Shown here in pieces: positions 1 through 9,049 of a DNA stretch of 64,000 nt. The number at the start of each line of letters is the position of its first letter. Position 1 is the first letter of the stretch. The stretch is taken from NCBI GenBank assembly GCA_041390105.1, contig JAWKQO010000003.1, positions 186,001 through 250,000 of the forward strand. Direction: 5' to 3'. Origin of the DNA: Gemmatimonadota bacterium (lineage in GTDB: Bacteria > Gemmatimonadota > Gemmatimonadetes > Longimicrobiales > Gaopeijiaceae). The position numbers and the translations under genes are program-made. A model generated the notes under the pieces. It did no database searches. It had not been told where the DNA came from and worked only from the letters and a program-made list of their open reading frames with translations.

Positions 1-788
1 TCGACCGGCCGGTGGGATTGGTGGGTGTGGCGGAAAAGGGCTTCCTCACACTGTCCCTCTCGGTGGAGGCGGCGGGAGGCCATTCCTCCAACCCGCCGGC
101 CCAGACGGCGGTGGGCGTGCTGAGCGCCGCCATCGCTCGGCTGGAAGCCGACCCCTTCCCCTCCACGCTGGAGGGCAGCACGGGGCTGCTCTTCGAACGC
201 CTGACGCCGGAGATGGACTTCGGGGGGCGCTTCTTCCTGGGGAACCGCTGGCTCTTCGGACCGCTGCTCACCCGTTTGTTGGCCGGCGCTCCGGAGTCGG
301 CGGCCATGCTGCACACCACCACGGCCGCCACGGTCTTCCATGCCGGAGAGAAAGACAACGTGCTTCCCATCGAGGCGCGCGCGCTGGTCAACTTCCGCAT
401 TCGCCCGGGCGAGACCGTTGAAACCGTGACGGAGCGCGTGCGACAGGTGATCTCGGATCCGCGGGTCGAGATCCAGCCTACCGAGAGCGCACGCGATCCC
501 TCTCCCGTCTCCGACCACGAGTCCCCCGCCTTCCGGATGCTGGAGCGCACCGTGCACGAGGCGCTGGGAGGCGAGATCATCGTGGCGCCCTATGTGGTTC
601 CGGGCGGGACGGACGCCTGGTACTACGGCGGCCGTTCCGCGAACGTGTATCGGTTCCTGCCCGTGCGGTTCCAGACGGACGACCTGTCTCGGATGCACGG
701 GACCGGCGAGCGGATCACGACGGCCGACTACGCGAACGCCGTACGGTTCTTCCGCCGATTGATCCAGAACGTGGAGCGACTTCCGTGA
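1..788 (+). CDS. M20-family metallopeptidase, C-terminal part (5' end outside window)
   Basis: This is the downstream half of an M20 (carboxypeptidase S / ArgE-type) zinc peptidase, which cleaves peptides or N-acyl amino acids. The reading frame is open from the left edge, so the true start and the first metal ligands lie outside the window. Near the start, EKGFLTL followed by GGHSSNPP is the typical entry to the M20 dimerisation (lid) domain. The late segment GGTDAWYY and the Asp/His-bearing end (MHGTGERI) match the second half of the catalytic domain, where the last ligand His normally sits. The stop TGA overlaps the GTG of the next gene, so the two are probably translationally coupled. Substrate cannot be told from this fragment. 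Confidence 0.85.
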   Translation, partial: DRPVGLVGVAEKGFLTLSLSVEAAGGHSSNPPAQTAVGVLSAAIARLEADPFPSTLEGSTGLLFERLTPEMDFGGRFFLGNRWLFGPLLTRLLAGAPESAAMLHTTTAATVFHAGEKDNVLPIEARALVNFRIRPGETVETVTERVRQVISDPRVEIQPTESARDPSPVSDHESPAFRMLERTVHEALGGEIIVAPYVVPGGTDAWYYGGRSANVYRFLPVRFQTDDLSRMHGTGERITTADYANAVRFFRRLIQNVERLP

Positions 789-1300
789 CCCTGACCGCCC
801 TGGGCAATCTGGGCGAATTCATCGGCGCTATCGGCGTCGTCGTCTCGCTGATCTACCTCAGCGTGCAACTCAAGCAGAACACCAAGGCCGTGCGTGCGGC
901 GTCCTACCAGGAGATCTCCCACAACAGCCTCGAGCTGTTGAGCCTCATCATCTCGGACGCGGAGATGGCCGACATCTGGGGGCGGGGCCTCGACCACGGG
1001 GCGGACGCGCTCGATCCCATCGAGCATTTCCGGTGGCATTCGATGCTGCTGGCCACGTTCCGTCACTGGGACAACCTCTACTACCAGTATCGCAACGGGA
1101 TGTTGGAGAAGGAGCTCTGGAAGAGCTATCGCTTCATGATCCGCTCCTACCTGGTGCGCCCGGGATTCCGCGATTGGTGGCTGCGACACCAGGACGCGTT
1201 CTCTGACAGCCTGCAGCAACTGATGCGCGGTTGGATGGCGACGTTGGACGACGCCGCTACGCGCGAGCTGAGCTTCCATCCTGCTGCGGAAGACGAGTGA
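785..1300 (+). CDS. Hypothetical one-helix membrane protein
   Basis: A 171-residue protein of unknown function. The GTG start is chosen because it overlaps the stop of the M20 peptidase and gives an N-terminal hydrophobic helix (about residues 8-26, GEFIGAIGVVVSLIYLSVQL) followed by a soluble, helical, Trp-rich domain. From memory, similar small proteins with an N-terminal helix followed by KQNTKA-like residues are widespread in marine and soil bacteria, but none has a role I can name. It lies between the peptidase and the MutS-like ATPase with GTGA overlaps on both sides, so the three genes look like one transcript. No catalytic motif was recognised. Confidence 0.7.
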   Translation: MTLTALGNLGEFIGAIGVVVSLIYLSVQLKQNTKAVRAASYQEISHNSLELLSLIISDAEMADIWGRGLDHGADALDPIEHFRWHSMLLATFRHWDNLYYQYRNGMLEKELWKSYRFMIRSYLVRPGFRDWWLRHQDAFSDSLQQLMRGWMATLDDAATRELSFHPAAEDE

Positions 1301-3174
1301 CGCCGGACGGAAGCAGTCCGGAGTCCGCCGCGCGGCTCAGGTTGGAGGAGGCCCGGGCCGAGACCACCGCTCGCCTGGCCGAGCGGCGCGCCGAGCTCGA
1401 GGAGTTGGAAGCCCGCGAACTGGTCTGGGCCAACACCTCCGCGGCGGTACTCCTGGGTGCACTCCTCTGGGCGTTCCTGTCGGCGCTGGGCATCCTACCC
1501 GGCTCCGGCGGACGCATCGTGCTGGGTGCCGGCGCGCTCCTGGTTCCGCTCGTGCTGGTCCGTCGCCTTGCTTCCACGAAGCGCAAGCGCTGCGGCTACG
1601 CGGTCGATTGGAACGAGCGTGCCCGGCAGCGGCTGGACGAGCGCTTTGCGTTCGGGCAGCCCGACGGGCGAGAGTTCATGGACCGGAAGCACGCGTTCAG
1701 CTACGACCTCGGACTGTTCGGACCCGACTCGCTCTTTCACCGTGTGAACGCCTGTCACACGGCCCTGGGCAGGGGTACGCTGGCTGAATGGCTGCAGGAC
1801 GCCTCGGCACGCCCGCCGGCCGAGCCGCGCGCCCAGGCCATCCGCGAGTTGCGGACACGCGGGGCCGACCGCGAGCTGCTCGAGATCGAGCTCCGAACCT
1901 TGAGCGAGGCGGGTAGCCGCCATCCTCCGGAGGTGCTGGCGCAACGCACCCGTGACCTCGTCGCCTGGGGAGCCACGCCCGCCCCGGACGAGCGCGACAC
2001 GCCGCTCCACACCGGGCTTCTGGTCCTGCTGCCGCTGCTGGCCGTCACAGGCGTCGTACTGAGCGTTGGGTTGGGATCCTGGTGGTGGGCGGTGATCCCT
2101 TTTGTGGGCAACGCCCTCTACGCACGGAGCTTCCGGGACCTCGGCCCGCTGACCGGCCGCTTCGAGGCCGTGGCCGATACGTTGGGCGCCTGGAGCCGCG
2201 TGTTGGAGCAGGTCGCGGCCCTTCGCTTCCAGACCCCGCTATTGACCCGGCTGCTGGAACCGGTGACCCGAGCCGACTCGCCGGCTCCCGCTGCCGTGGC
2301 CGAGCTGCGCCGCCAGGCTCACCGTCTGGCCCAGCGCCAGAACGCCTTCTGGGCCGTGACCGGCAACATCGTTCTGCTCACCGACCTGTGGGCGCGGCGG
2401 GCTCTGCTGCGTTGGCAGCGGCAGCACGGACCGGAGCTGGCCGCCTGGACCGGCGCGGTGGCGGGATTGGAGGCCCTCCTGTCGCTGGCCTCCTACGCGG
2501 ACGCCGTGCCCGACCACGGAGGCGCGACCGTGGGCGAGGACGGCCCCCTCTTCGAGGCCAGCGCGCTCGCGCATCCGCTGCTCCCCCGCGAGCGACGGGT
2601 CGCCAACGACGTGCGCCTCGAGCGAGAGGGAGTGCTGGTGGTGGTCACCGGATCGAACATGAGCGGAAAGAGCACCTACCTGCGCGCCGTCGGCCTGGCC
2701 ACGGTGCTGGTGCGCGCGGGACTTCCCGTACCGGCAGCCTCCTGTCGCATGCGCTGCCTCTCCGTCGTGACCAGCATGAACGTGGAGGACTCTCTGGGCA
2801 GCGGCCTTTCCCGCTTTCACGCCGAAGTTCGGCGCCTGCGCTTCTGTCTGGACCGGGCCGCCGAGAACAGCCCCACGCTGGTGTTGCTCGACGAGATCCT
2901 TGGAGGCACCAACTCGCGGGAACGCCACACCGGTACCGAGGCGGTGCTGCGCCAGCTCTCGCGGCTCCCCACCGCAACGCTGGTGTCCACCCACGATCTG
3001 TCCCTGGCTTCGTTGGCGAACGACCCCGAGATGGGGGCGCGCGTGGTGCACTTCACCGACGAAGTGCGGGACGGCGTCATGACATTCGACTACCGCCTGC
3101 GCGAGGGTCCCCTTCCCAGCACCAACGCGCTCGAGGTCATGCGCCTCGAGGGCATCGAGGTGGAGGACCGCTAG
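1297..3174 (+). CDS. Membrane-anchored MutS-family ATPase
   Basis: A 625-residue MutS-superfamily protein. Its C-terminal third is the MutS ABC-type ATPase: Walker A GSNMSGKST (Lys458), Walker B VLLDE (Asp532, Glu533) followed by GGTNSRERHTG, and the STHD switch. The mismatch-recognition and connector domains of true MutS are absent. In their place are a charged N-terminal coiled-coil stretch, a hydrophobic pair at about residues 45-90 and another hydrophobic stretch at about 240-275. This matches the short membrane-linked MutS-related proteins of Bacteroidota and relatives, whose function is not established. The GTG start overlaps the previous stop (GTGA); a start further upstream would run through the preceding gene. 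It is unlikely to be the housekeeping mismatch-repair gene. Confidence 0.85.
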   Translation: MTPDGSSPESAARLRLEEARAETTARLAERRAELEELEARELVWANTSAAVLLGALLWAFLSALGILPGSGGRIVLGAGALLVPLVLVRRLASTKRKRCGYAVDWNERARQRLDERFAFGQPDGREFMDRKHAFSYDLGLFGPDSLFHRVNACHTALGRGTLAEWLQDASARPPAEPRAQAIRELRTRGADRELLEIELRTLSEAGSRHPPEVLAQRTRDLVAWGATPAPDERDTPLHTGLLVLLPLLAVTGVVLSVGLGSWWWAVIPFVGNALYARSFRDLGPLTGRFEAVADTLGAWSRVLEQVAALRFQTPLLTRLLEPVTRADSPAPAAVAELRRQAHRLAQRQNAFWAVTGNIVLLTDLWARRALLRWQRQHGPELAAWTGAVAGLEALLSLASYADAVPDHGGATVGEDGPLFEASALAHPLLPRERRVANDVRLEREGVLVVVTGSNMSGKSTYLRAVGLATVLVRAGLPVPAASCRMRCLSVVTSMNVEDSLGSGLSRFHAEVRRLRFCLDRAAENSPTLVLLDEILGGTNSRERHTGTEAVLRQLSRLPTATLVSTHDLSLASLANDPEMGARVVHFTDEVRDGVMTFDYRLREGPLPSTNALEVMRLEGIEVEDR

Positions 3175-3193
3175 GGAGGGCTCGATCCCTCCC
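3174..3193 (+). terminator. Hairpin just after the MutS-like gene
   Basis: Perfect 7-base arms GGGAGGG and CCCTCCC are separated by a 6-base loop and begin on the last base of the stop codon. No T-run follows, so it may be a weak or Rho-assisted terminator rather than a classical intrinsic one. Confidence 0.4.
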
Positions 3194-3308
3194 CGAGGGT
3201 CTGCGCCCGCTTGCTTTCACAGTGGCAGATCGTCCATCCTGGCCGAGGACGCCTTCGTAGGCGCACCGCAAGATCCTCGCACGATCCACGTTTCACGGAG
3301 CCTCGCCG

Positions 3309-4619
3309 ATGCGCGCACGACCCTGGCTTCTCCTCGCCGCCCTGCTGCTCTGCCTCCCCCGCTCGCTGGACGGCCAGGAGGCCCGCCGCCGTTGGGAGCG
3401 CATGGCGCAGATCCGGCGGGACAAGTTCGATCTCGTCCTTCCCGAGGCCATGCGTGAGAACGGGATCGACATGTGGATCACCGTGGTCAAGGAGGGCCGT
3501 CCCGACCCACTCGTGGAGGATCTGGGCGGCGGATACGTGGGCTCGGTGGGCTACTACATCTTCACGGATCGAGGTGGTGATCGCATCGAGCGGGTCGCAG
3601 CCGGCATCGATGGCTACCGACTGGAAGAGAGTGGTGCCTACGATCAGATCCTGCCCGGCATCGACCTGGGTGCTTTCGTCGCCGAACGCGATCCAAAGAG
3701 GATCGGCGTGAACATGTCGGAGCGGATCGGTGGTGCGGACGGGCTGTCCCACACGAGCTATCTGGCCCTGCAGGAAGCGCTTGGTGAGCGCTACCGTGCC
3801 CGGCTGGTCTCGGCGGAGAAGCTCGTCTCGGACTTCCGGTCGCGGCGCGTCGCCACCGAGATCGCCGCATTCGCGGAAGCCGGGGAGATCTCCCGCGAAA
3901 TCGCCGAGCGTGCCTTTTCCAACGAGGTGATCACACCGGGTGTCACGTCCCTGGAGGACGTGGCCTGGTGGATGATGGAGGAGCTACGCCGGCGGGGGCT
4001 CGACACCTCCTTCGACTTCCCGTCCGTGTACGTGACCGGTCCCACCGGCATCGAAGCCACGTCGAACGAGCGCATCATCCAGCGAGGCGACCTGCTCATG
4101 ATCGATTGGGGTGTGGGCTTCCTGAACTTCCACACCGACATGAAGCGGATCGCCTACGTCCTGCGGGACAGCGAGACGGAAGCCCCGGAGGGGCTGCGCC
4201 ACGCCTTCGAGCGCGGGGCCCAGGCCCGCGCGGTCGTCCGGAACACCATCCGGGCCGGACGCACCGCGCAGGCCAACTCGGACGCCATCGTGCAGGCGCT
4301 GTCCGCAGCGGGCTTCCGGCCCATGGAGGAGTTCAACAAGCCCTACGACACCCCCACCACCGACATCATGTTCGGCAACCACAGCGTCGGAAACCTCGGA
4401 CATGGCATCGGGCCCTCCATCGCCTTCTTCAATCCACTGCGCCTGACCTACGAGGTTCGGCCCGGCAACCTGTTCTCCATCGAGCTCTTCGCGTACACGA
4501 GCGTGCCCGAGTGGGGTGGAGCCAAGGCACGCATCCCACTCGAGGACGACGCTGTGGTCACCGCACGGGGCGTGGAGTGGCTCTACCCCATCAATCCCGG
4601 CATCCGCCTGATCCGCTGA
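3309..4619 (+). CDS. Secreted M24-family metallopeptidase (Xaa-Pro aminopeptidase-like)
   Basis: A 436-residue creatinase/aminopeptidase-P-type enzyme, expected to remove N-terminal residues from proline-containing peptides. It has an N-terminal signal peptide (hydrophobic LLLAALLLCL, likely cleavage near DGQ-E), a creatinase-like N-terminal domain to about residue 170, then the pita-bread domain. The five metal ligands are all visible: Asp266 and Asp277 (IDWGVGF...HTD), His365 (GHGIG), Glu392 (FSIE) and Glu412 (IPLEDD), so the enzyme should be active. It follows the MutS-like gene by about 135 bases and is probably transcribed separately. Periplasmic or exported peptide degradation fits the many peptidases in this window. 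Exact specificity is not readable. Confidence 0.9.
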   Translation: MRARPWLLLAALLLCLPRSLDGQEARRRWERMAQIRRDKFDLVLPEAMRENGIDMWITVVKEGRPDPLVEDLGGGYVGSVGYYIFTDRGGDRIERVAAGIDGYRLEESGAYDQILPGIDLGAFVAERDPKRIGVNMSERIGGADGLSHTSYLALQEALGERYRARLVSAEKLVSDFRSRRVATEIAAFAEAGEISREIAERAFSNEVITPGVTSLEDVAWWMMEELRRRGLDTSFDFPSVYVTGPTGIEATSNERIIQRGDLLMIDWGVGFLNFHTDMKRIAYVLRDSETEAPEGLRHAFERGAQARAVVRNTIRAGRTAQANSDAIVQALSAAGFRPMEEFNKPYDTPTTDIMFGNHSVGNLGHGIGPSIAFFNPLRLTYEVRPGNLFSIELFAYTSVPEWGGAKARIPLEDDAVVTARGVEWLYPINPGIRLIR

Positions 4620-4661
4620 GCGCCGCGGGCCAGCGCGCAGGCTCGAAGACGACGCTCCGAC

Positions 4662-5258
4662 TCAGAAGCGACCGAACTTGAAGGTCAGGTAGCCGGACGC
4701 ACCGTCCAACGCGCCGGCGTCCAGACCCTCCAGCTCGACGTCACCGGTGAGGCGATAGCTCACGCCGAAGCCGAGTCGGAACACTTCCGCGACGTTGACC
4801 ATCAGGTTGGCGCCCGGCTCGACGACGAAGAACGCATCGTCGTCGTACTGGGCTCCTCCGCGGAAGCGATCGTCCCAGGTGGCGCCTCCCGCCCCCACCA
4901 ACACCTGGAAGGACGGGTGAACCACCCGGTACCAGGCCGGGATGTACTCGAGCTCCAGGCCCCCGTAGCCCATGGTCAGTTCCACGGTGTTTCCGCGGCT
5001 GTCCAATCGCTCGAAGTTGTCTGGATTGGCCAGGCCGTAGCCCCCACCACCGATCACGAAGGTGTGGTTGATGATCCAGCCACCCCGCCCTCCAACCAGG
5101 ATCCCCAGGTCCCCATCGAGGTCCGAGAAACGCACCACCGGCCCACCGAAGCCACCCGAGTGGATCGGGCCGTTCATCAGGGTTTGGGGCCGCTGTCCCA
5201 GAAGTGCGGTCGGCACCAGCCACAGCGCGACCGTGACCAAACTCGCCTGCTTCCTCAT
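4662..5258 (-). CDS. Outer-membrane beta-barrel-like protein
   Basis: A 198-residue exported protein. The ATG at 5258 is chosen because it is preceded by a strong GGAGGAGGGG ribosome site and gives a clean signal peptide (MRKQASLVTVALWLVPTALL, cleavage near GQ). The mature part alternates Gly-rich and aromatic strands (GGRGGW, VIGGGGYGL, TMGYGGLELEYIP, LVGAGG) and ends YLTFKFGRF, a terminal-Phe beta-strand signature of outer-membrane barrels recognised by the BAM machinery. No named family was recognised. It is convergent with the M24 peptidase and divergent from argG. Confidence 0.7.
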   Translation of the reverse strand: MRKQASLVTVALWLVPTALLGQRPQTLMNGPIHSGGFGGPVVRFSDLDGDLGILVGGRGGWIINHTFVIGGGGYGLANPDNFERLDSRGNTVELTMGYGGLELEYIPAWYRVVHPSFQVLVGAGGATWDDRFRGGAQYDDDAFFVVEPGANLMVNVAEVFRLGFGVSYRLTGDVELEGLDAGALDGASGYLTFKFGRF

Positions 5259-5467
5259 CCTCCCCTCCTCCGAAGGCCCACGCCGGTGCGGCGGACGACA
5301 GCGCGGGCACCCTCGCACGCTGGAGCATAGCGGCCAAAGAAGCGCGCTTCCGTCGGGAGCTCCCCTCGCACGCCTGGGGGTCTTCTCCGACGGGGCCACG
5401 GCACCGATCTTCCCGGCGGCGGTGCCTGGAAGGGCCGGGCCCGCATCCTCCACAAGGAATCCGTGCC
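5259..5467. promoter_or_regulatory. Divergent upstream region of the barrel gene and argG
   Basis: About 210 bases with no gene of its own separate the barrel gene (leftward) and argG (rightward), so promoters for both should lie here. I could not assign a convincing -10/-35 pair or an arginine-repressor box by eye. The argG start has an AAGGAA ribosome site. Confidence 0.4.
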
Positions 5468-6673
5468 ATGAAGGAGCGCGTCGCCCTCGCCTATTCCGGC
5501 GGCCTCGACACCTCGATCATCATCCCCTGGCTCAAGGAGAACTACGACCTCGAGGTCCACTGCGTGGCCGGCGACGTCGGCCAGGGTGAAGGGGAGCTGG
5601 ACGGACTGGAGGAGAAGGCGCTGGCCACGGGCGCCGCTTCCTGCAAAGTGGTGGACCTGCGCCGCGAGTTCGTCGAGGAGTACGTGTGGCCCTGCGTGCG
5701 CGCCATGACCGTCTACGAAGGGCGCTACCTGTTGGGGACCAGCATGGCGCGACCGGTCCTGGCCAAGGCGCAGGTCGAGTACGCGCGCGAGGTGGGCGCC
5801 AGGTACGTGGCCCACGGGTGTACGGGGCGCGGCAACGACCAGGTGCGCTTCGAGCTCGGCTACCAGACGCTGGCTCCGGACCTGAAGGTCATCGCTCCTT
5901 GGCGGGAGTGGGACATCCGCTCCCGTACCCAGGCTCTCGACTACGCGGCGGCCCATGGCGTCCCCGTCACCGCCTCGCGGGAGAAGATCTACTCGCGTGA
6001 CCGCAACCTCTGGCACATCAGCCACGAGGGTGGAGCACTGGAGGATCCAGCCAACGCTCCCCCGGACGACGTCTGGATGCTCACCGCGCACCCGTGGGAG
6101 GCCCCAGACAGCCCTGAAGAGGTTTCGCTCACGTTCGAGCGGGGCGTGCCGGTCGCGGTGGACGGCAAGGCCATGGCCGCTGAGGCCCTGGTCGCCGACC
6201 TGAACACGCGAGCCGGCCGCCACGGCGTGGGACGCGTCGACATCTGTGAGAACCGCATGGTGGGCATGAAGTCGCGAGGCGTATACGAGACGCCGGGAGG
6301 CACCGTCATTCTGGAGGCCGCCCGCACGCTCCGTTCGCTCACCTTGGACAAGGACACGGCCCGTCTTACGGAGCGACTCATGCCCGAGTACGCCGACCTG
6401 GTCTACACGGGGCGTTGGTTCGTCCCCGAACGGCGCGCGCTCGACACGTTGTTCCGTGTCGCCAGCGAACCCGTGACCGGCGAGGTGCGCGTGCGACTGT
6501 TCAAGGGGCAAGCCACGGCGCTGGCGGCCACCAGCCCCTACTCGCTCTTCCGCGAGGACCTCTCCACGTTCGAGGACAGCGATACCTACGACCACGCCGA
6601 CGCGGGCGGGTTCATCCGGCTGTACGGGCTCGCATCCAAGGTTGCGGCGGAGCGGGACCGGAGCGCCTCGTGA
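5468..6673 (+). CDS. argG: Argininosuccinate synthase
   Basis: A full-length 401-residue cytoplasmic enzyme that joins citrulline and aspartate using ATP to give argininosuccinate, the penultimate step of arginine synthesis. The PP-loop AYSGGLDTS is at residues 8-16, and GCTGRGNDQVRFE, at about residues 117-129, forms the citrulline/aspartate site. The length equals that of the family. An AAGGAAT ribosome site precedes the ATG. Its stop TGA overlaps the GTG of argH, so synthase and lyase are translationally coupled. No other arginine gene is nearby in the window. Confidence 0.98.
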   Translation: MKERVALAYSGGLDTSIIIPWLKENYDLEVHCVAGDVGQGEGELDGLEEKALATGAASCKVVDLRREFVEEYVWPCVRAMTVYEGRYLLGTSMARPVLAKAQVEYAREVGARYVAHGCTGRGNDQVRFELGYQTLAPDLKVIAPWREWDIRSRTQALDYAAAHGVPVTASREKIYSRDRNLWHISHEGGALEDPANAPPDDVWMLTAHPWEAPDSPEEVSLTFERGVPVAVDGKAMAAEALVADLNTRAGRHGVGRVDICENRMVGMKSRGVYETPGGTVILEAARTLRSLTLDKDTARLTERLMPEYADLVYTGRWFVPERRALDTLFRVASEPVTGEVRVRLFKGQATALAATSPYSLFREDLSTFEDSDTYDHADAGGFIRLYGLASKVAAERDRSAS

Positions 6674-8094
6674 GCGCCCTTTGGGGCGGACGCTTCGCAG
6701 GAGGTCTGGATCCGGCCTTCGACGCCTTCAACCGCAGCTTGCCGTTCGACAGGCGGTTGATCCAAGCGGATATCGAGGGCAGCATCGCGTGGGCCGGCGC
6801 CCTCGGGAAGGCCGGCGTGCTGACACAGAAGGACGTGCGCGCCCTGCAGCGAGCGCTCCGTCAGCTGGGACGGGACCTGGAGGCGGATCCCTCGCCGTTG
6901 GAAACCTCGGCCGCGGAGGACGTGCACAGCTTCGTGGAGGCGGCCCTGGGCGAACGAGTGGGTGACCTCGCTCGTAGGCTGCACACGGGCCGGTCCCGCA
7001 ACGACCAGGTGGCCACCGACCTACGCCTCTGGCTGCGGGAGCGCGTCGCCGGGCTCGATGGCTCGCTGGGCCGGGTCATGCACGCCCTGGCGGAGCTGGC
7101 GCTCCGCACCGCGGGGACCGCGCTCCCCGGGTACACACACCTGCAGCGGGCCCAGCCCATCACGGCCGGCCACCATGCCCTCGCGTACGTGGAGATGCTC
7201 TCCAGGGACCGGGAGCGGCTCGCTGACGCAGCTCGCCGGGCAGACGCCTGTCCGCTCGGGTCCGGCGCGTTGGCCGGCACCGCCTACCGGGTGGACCGCA
7301 AGGCGCTCGCCAAGGCGCTGGGCTTCAGACAACCCACCCGCAACAGCCTGGACGCGGTCAGCGACCGCGACTTCGTGTTGGAGCTGGCCTTCGTGTGCAG
7401 CACCATCATGGTGCACCTCTCCCGGCTTTCCGAGGACTGGATCTTCTTCGCGTCGCACGAGGCCGGGTTCCTCAAGCTGGGCGACTCCGTGTCGACGGGA
7501 TCCAGCTTGATGCCGCAGAAGAAGAACCCGGACGCGCTCGAGCTCATCCGCGGCAAGGCCGGACGGGTGATCGGACACCTGCAGGCTCTGTTGGTCACGC
7601 TCAAGGGCCTCCCGCTCGCCTACGACAAGGATCTCCAAGAGGACAAGGAGGCGCTTTTCGGCGCCCTCGACCAAACGGATGCCTGTCTGCGCGTGATGGA
7701 CGTGGTCGTGCGCTCCGTGCAGTACGACGAGGCGCGGTGCGAAGCTGCTGCGCGCGGGGGCTTCCTGAACGCCACCGACCTGGCGGACCTGCTGGTCCGC
7801 CGCGGCATGCCATTCCGGGACGCCCACGAGGTGGTGGGCCGAGCCGTGCGCGCCGCCATCGAGCACGGCTGTGAGCTGGAGGACCTGCCCGCCGAGGTGC
7901 TGGCAGGTCTGGTTCCGGAGACAGGATCGGTACAGCGCGAACTGTCGCTGGGGGCGGTGCTGCGCCGCCGGGACGTGCTGGGCGGAACGGCGCCCAAGCG
8001 GGTGAAGGCGGAAGCCGAGAAGTGGCTGTGGGCCCTGGAGGAGGACGGAACCCACTCCAAGCCCCCGCCGCGGCCCACACGGCGACGCGTCTAG
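6670..8094 (+). CDS. argH: Argininosuccinate lyase
   Basis: A 474-residue member of the fumarase/aspartase superfamily that splits argininosuccinate into arginine and fumarate. The GTG start overlaps the argG stop; from there VSALWGGRFAGG is the expected N-terminus of ArgH. Visible are HTGRSRNDQVATD, the YTHLQRAQP motif with the catalytic His157, and the family signature GSSLMPQKKNPD (about residues 277-288) on the mobile Ser loop. Length is normal for the family. It forms a two-gene arginine operon with argG. The next gene starts only 25 bases downstream and could share the transcript, although it is functionally unrelated. Confidence 0.98.
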   Translation: MSALWGGRFAGGLDPAFDAFNRSLPFDRRLIQADIEGSIAWAGALGKAGVLTQKDVRALQRALRQLGRDLEADPSPLETSAAEDVHSFVEAALGERVGDLARRLHTGRSRNDQVATDLRLWLRERVAGLDGSLGRVMHALAELALRTAGTALPGYTHLQRAQPITAGHHALAYVEMLSRDRERLADAARRADACPLGSGALAGTAYRVDRKALAKALGFRQPTRNSLDAVSDRDFVLELAFVCSTIMVHLSRLSEDWIFFASHEAGFLKLGDSVSTGSSLMPQKKNPDALELIRGKAGRVIGHLQALLVTLKGLPLAYDKDLQEDKEALFGALDQTDACLRVMDVVVRSVQYDEARCEAAARGGFLNATDLADLLVRRGMPFRDAHEVVGRAVRAAIEHGCELEDLPAEVLAGLVPETGSVQRELSLGAVLRRRDVLGGTAPKRVKAEAEKWLWALEEDGTHSKPPPRPTRRRV

Positions 8095-8119
8095 GCTCCC
8101 CCTCACGAGGCACATCACC

Positions 8120-9049
8120 ATGCGACCCACGCGCGCGCTGCTCTCGCTCCTGATCGGGCTGAGCGCATGCACTGGGTCCAACCCACGCCCTCCTGGGCAG
8201 GAACGCCAGGATGCCCGGTTGCAGGCCCGCCTTGACTCGCTGGTGCAGGGCTTCCACGGAGACGTCGGGATCTACGTCCGACACCTGGGAGATGGGAGGA
8301 GCGCCTGGATACAGCCGGACACGCTCTTCCCGACCGCCAGCATGATCAAGGTTCCGATCCTCCTCACCACGTTCGAACGGATCGAGCAGGGTGCACTCGA
8401 CTTCGACCAGGCGCTGGTGTACCGCGACTCGCTGCTCTACGAGGGCGAGGACATCCTGGGCTCGTTCAAGGACGGCGAAGAGATCGCTCTCTCCAAGGTG
8501 GTCATGCTCATGATCACCATGTCGGACAACACGGCCAGCCTCTGGCTGCAGGATCTGGTCGGGACCGGCACTGCCATCAACGAATGGCTGAGCCAACACG
8601 GCTTCGAGCGCACCCGCGTCAATTCCCGCACGGAAGGGCGCCGCTCCGACTGGGAAGTCTATGGCTGGGGGCAGACCACTCCACGGGAGATGGCCGAGCT
8701 GCTTGTGCGTATCCGCGAGGGCCGAGCGGTGAGCCCGGGCGCCGACGAGGAGATGTACCGCGTGCTCAGCCGTATCTACTGGAACGACGAAGCGCTTTCG
8801 CAGATACCACCCTGGGTGCAGGCGGCCTCCAAGCAAGGCGCCGTGGACCGCTCGCGTTCCGAAGTGGTGTTGGTGAACGCGCCGCATGGCGACTACGTGT
8901 TCTCCGTCATCACCAAGAACCAGGAGGACTCCAGCTGGGGGGCGGACAACGAGGGCTTCGTGCTGCTGCGCGATGTCTCGCGCCTGCTCTGGTCCACGTT
9001 CGAGCCGGGCACCACATGGACGGCCCAACCGTTTCCAATGCACGACTGA
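8120..9049 (+). CDS. Class A beta-lactamase-like serine hydrolase, lipoprotein
   Basis: A 309-residue exported lipoprotein (lipobox LSAC near residue 17) of the penicillin-recognising serine hydrolase fold. Catalytic motifs are present: Ser74-x-x-Lys77 (TASMIKVP), Ser135-Asp-Asn137 (MSDNTAS) and a Lys238-Gln-Gly (SKQGAV) in place of the usual KTG/KSG. TTPREMAEL matches the class A stretch after the omega loop, but the loop itself (usual ExxLN) is not conserved. That argues against efficient carbapenem or penicillin hydrolysis and favours a cell-wall or unknown amide/ester hydrolase. The stop TGA shares a base with the ATG of the next gene (TGATG), indicating coupling. Confidence 0.82.
   Translation: MRPTRALLSLLIGLSACTGSNPRPPGQERQDARLQARLDSLVQGFHGDVGIYVRHLGDGRSAWIQPDTLFPTASMIKVPILLTTFERIEQGALDFDQALVYRDSLLYEGEDILGSFKDGEEIALSKVVMLMITMSDNTASLWLQDLVGTGTAINEWLSQHGFERTRVNSRTEGRRSDWEVYGWGQTTPREMAELLVRIREGRAVSPGADEEMYRVLSRIYWNDEALSQIPPWVQAASKQGAVDRSRSEVVLVNAPHGDYVFSVITKNQEDSSWGADNEGFVLLRDVSRLLWSTFEPGTTWTAQPFPMHD

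Noticed and set aside
1297..3174. Housekeeping mismatch-repair mutS
   Set aside because: Lacks the mismatch-recognition, connector and lever domains and has membrane helices; only the ATPase is MutS-like.
2082..3260. Alternative sense frame over the MutS-like ATPase
   Set aside because: Frame-shifted shadow made of Arg/Gly/Pro; the Walker motifs lie in the other frame.
5255..6595. Long open frame antisense to argG
   Set aside because: It is the shadow of a GC-rich gene: composition is Arg/Gly/His-heavy and there is no family resemblance, while argG is unmistakable on the other strand.
7601..9043. 480-codon antisense frame over argH and the following gene
   Set aside because: It crosses the boundary of two well-supported genes, has no ribosome site or recognised domain, and ends in low-complexity Arg/Pro sequence.
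8120..9049. Antibiotic-resistance beta-lactamase
   Set aside because: The KTG motif is KQG, no ExxLN omega loop is visible, and there is no mobile-element context.
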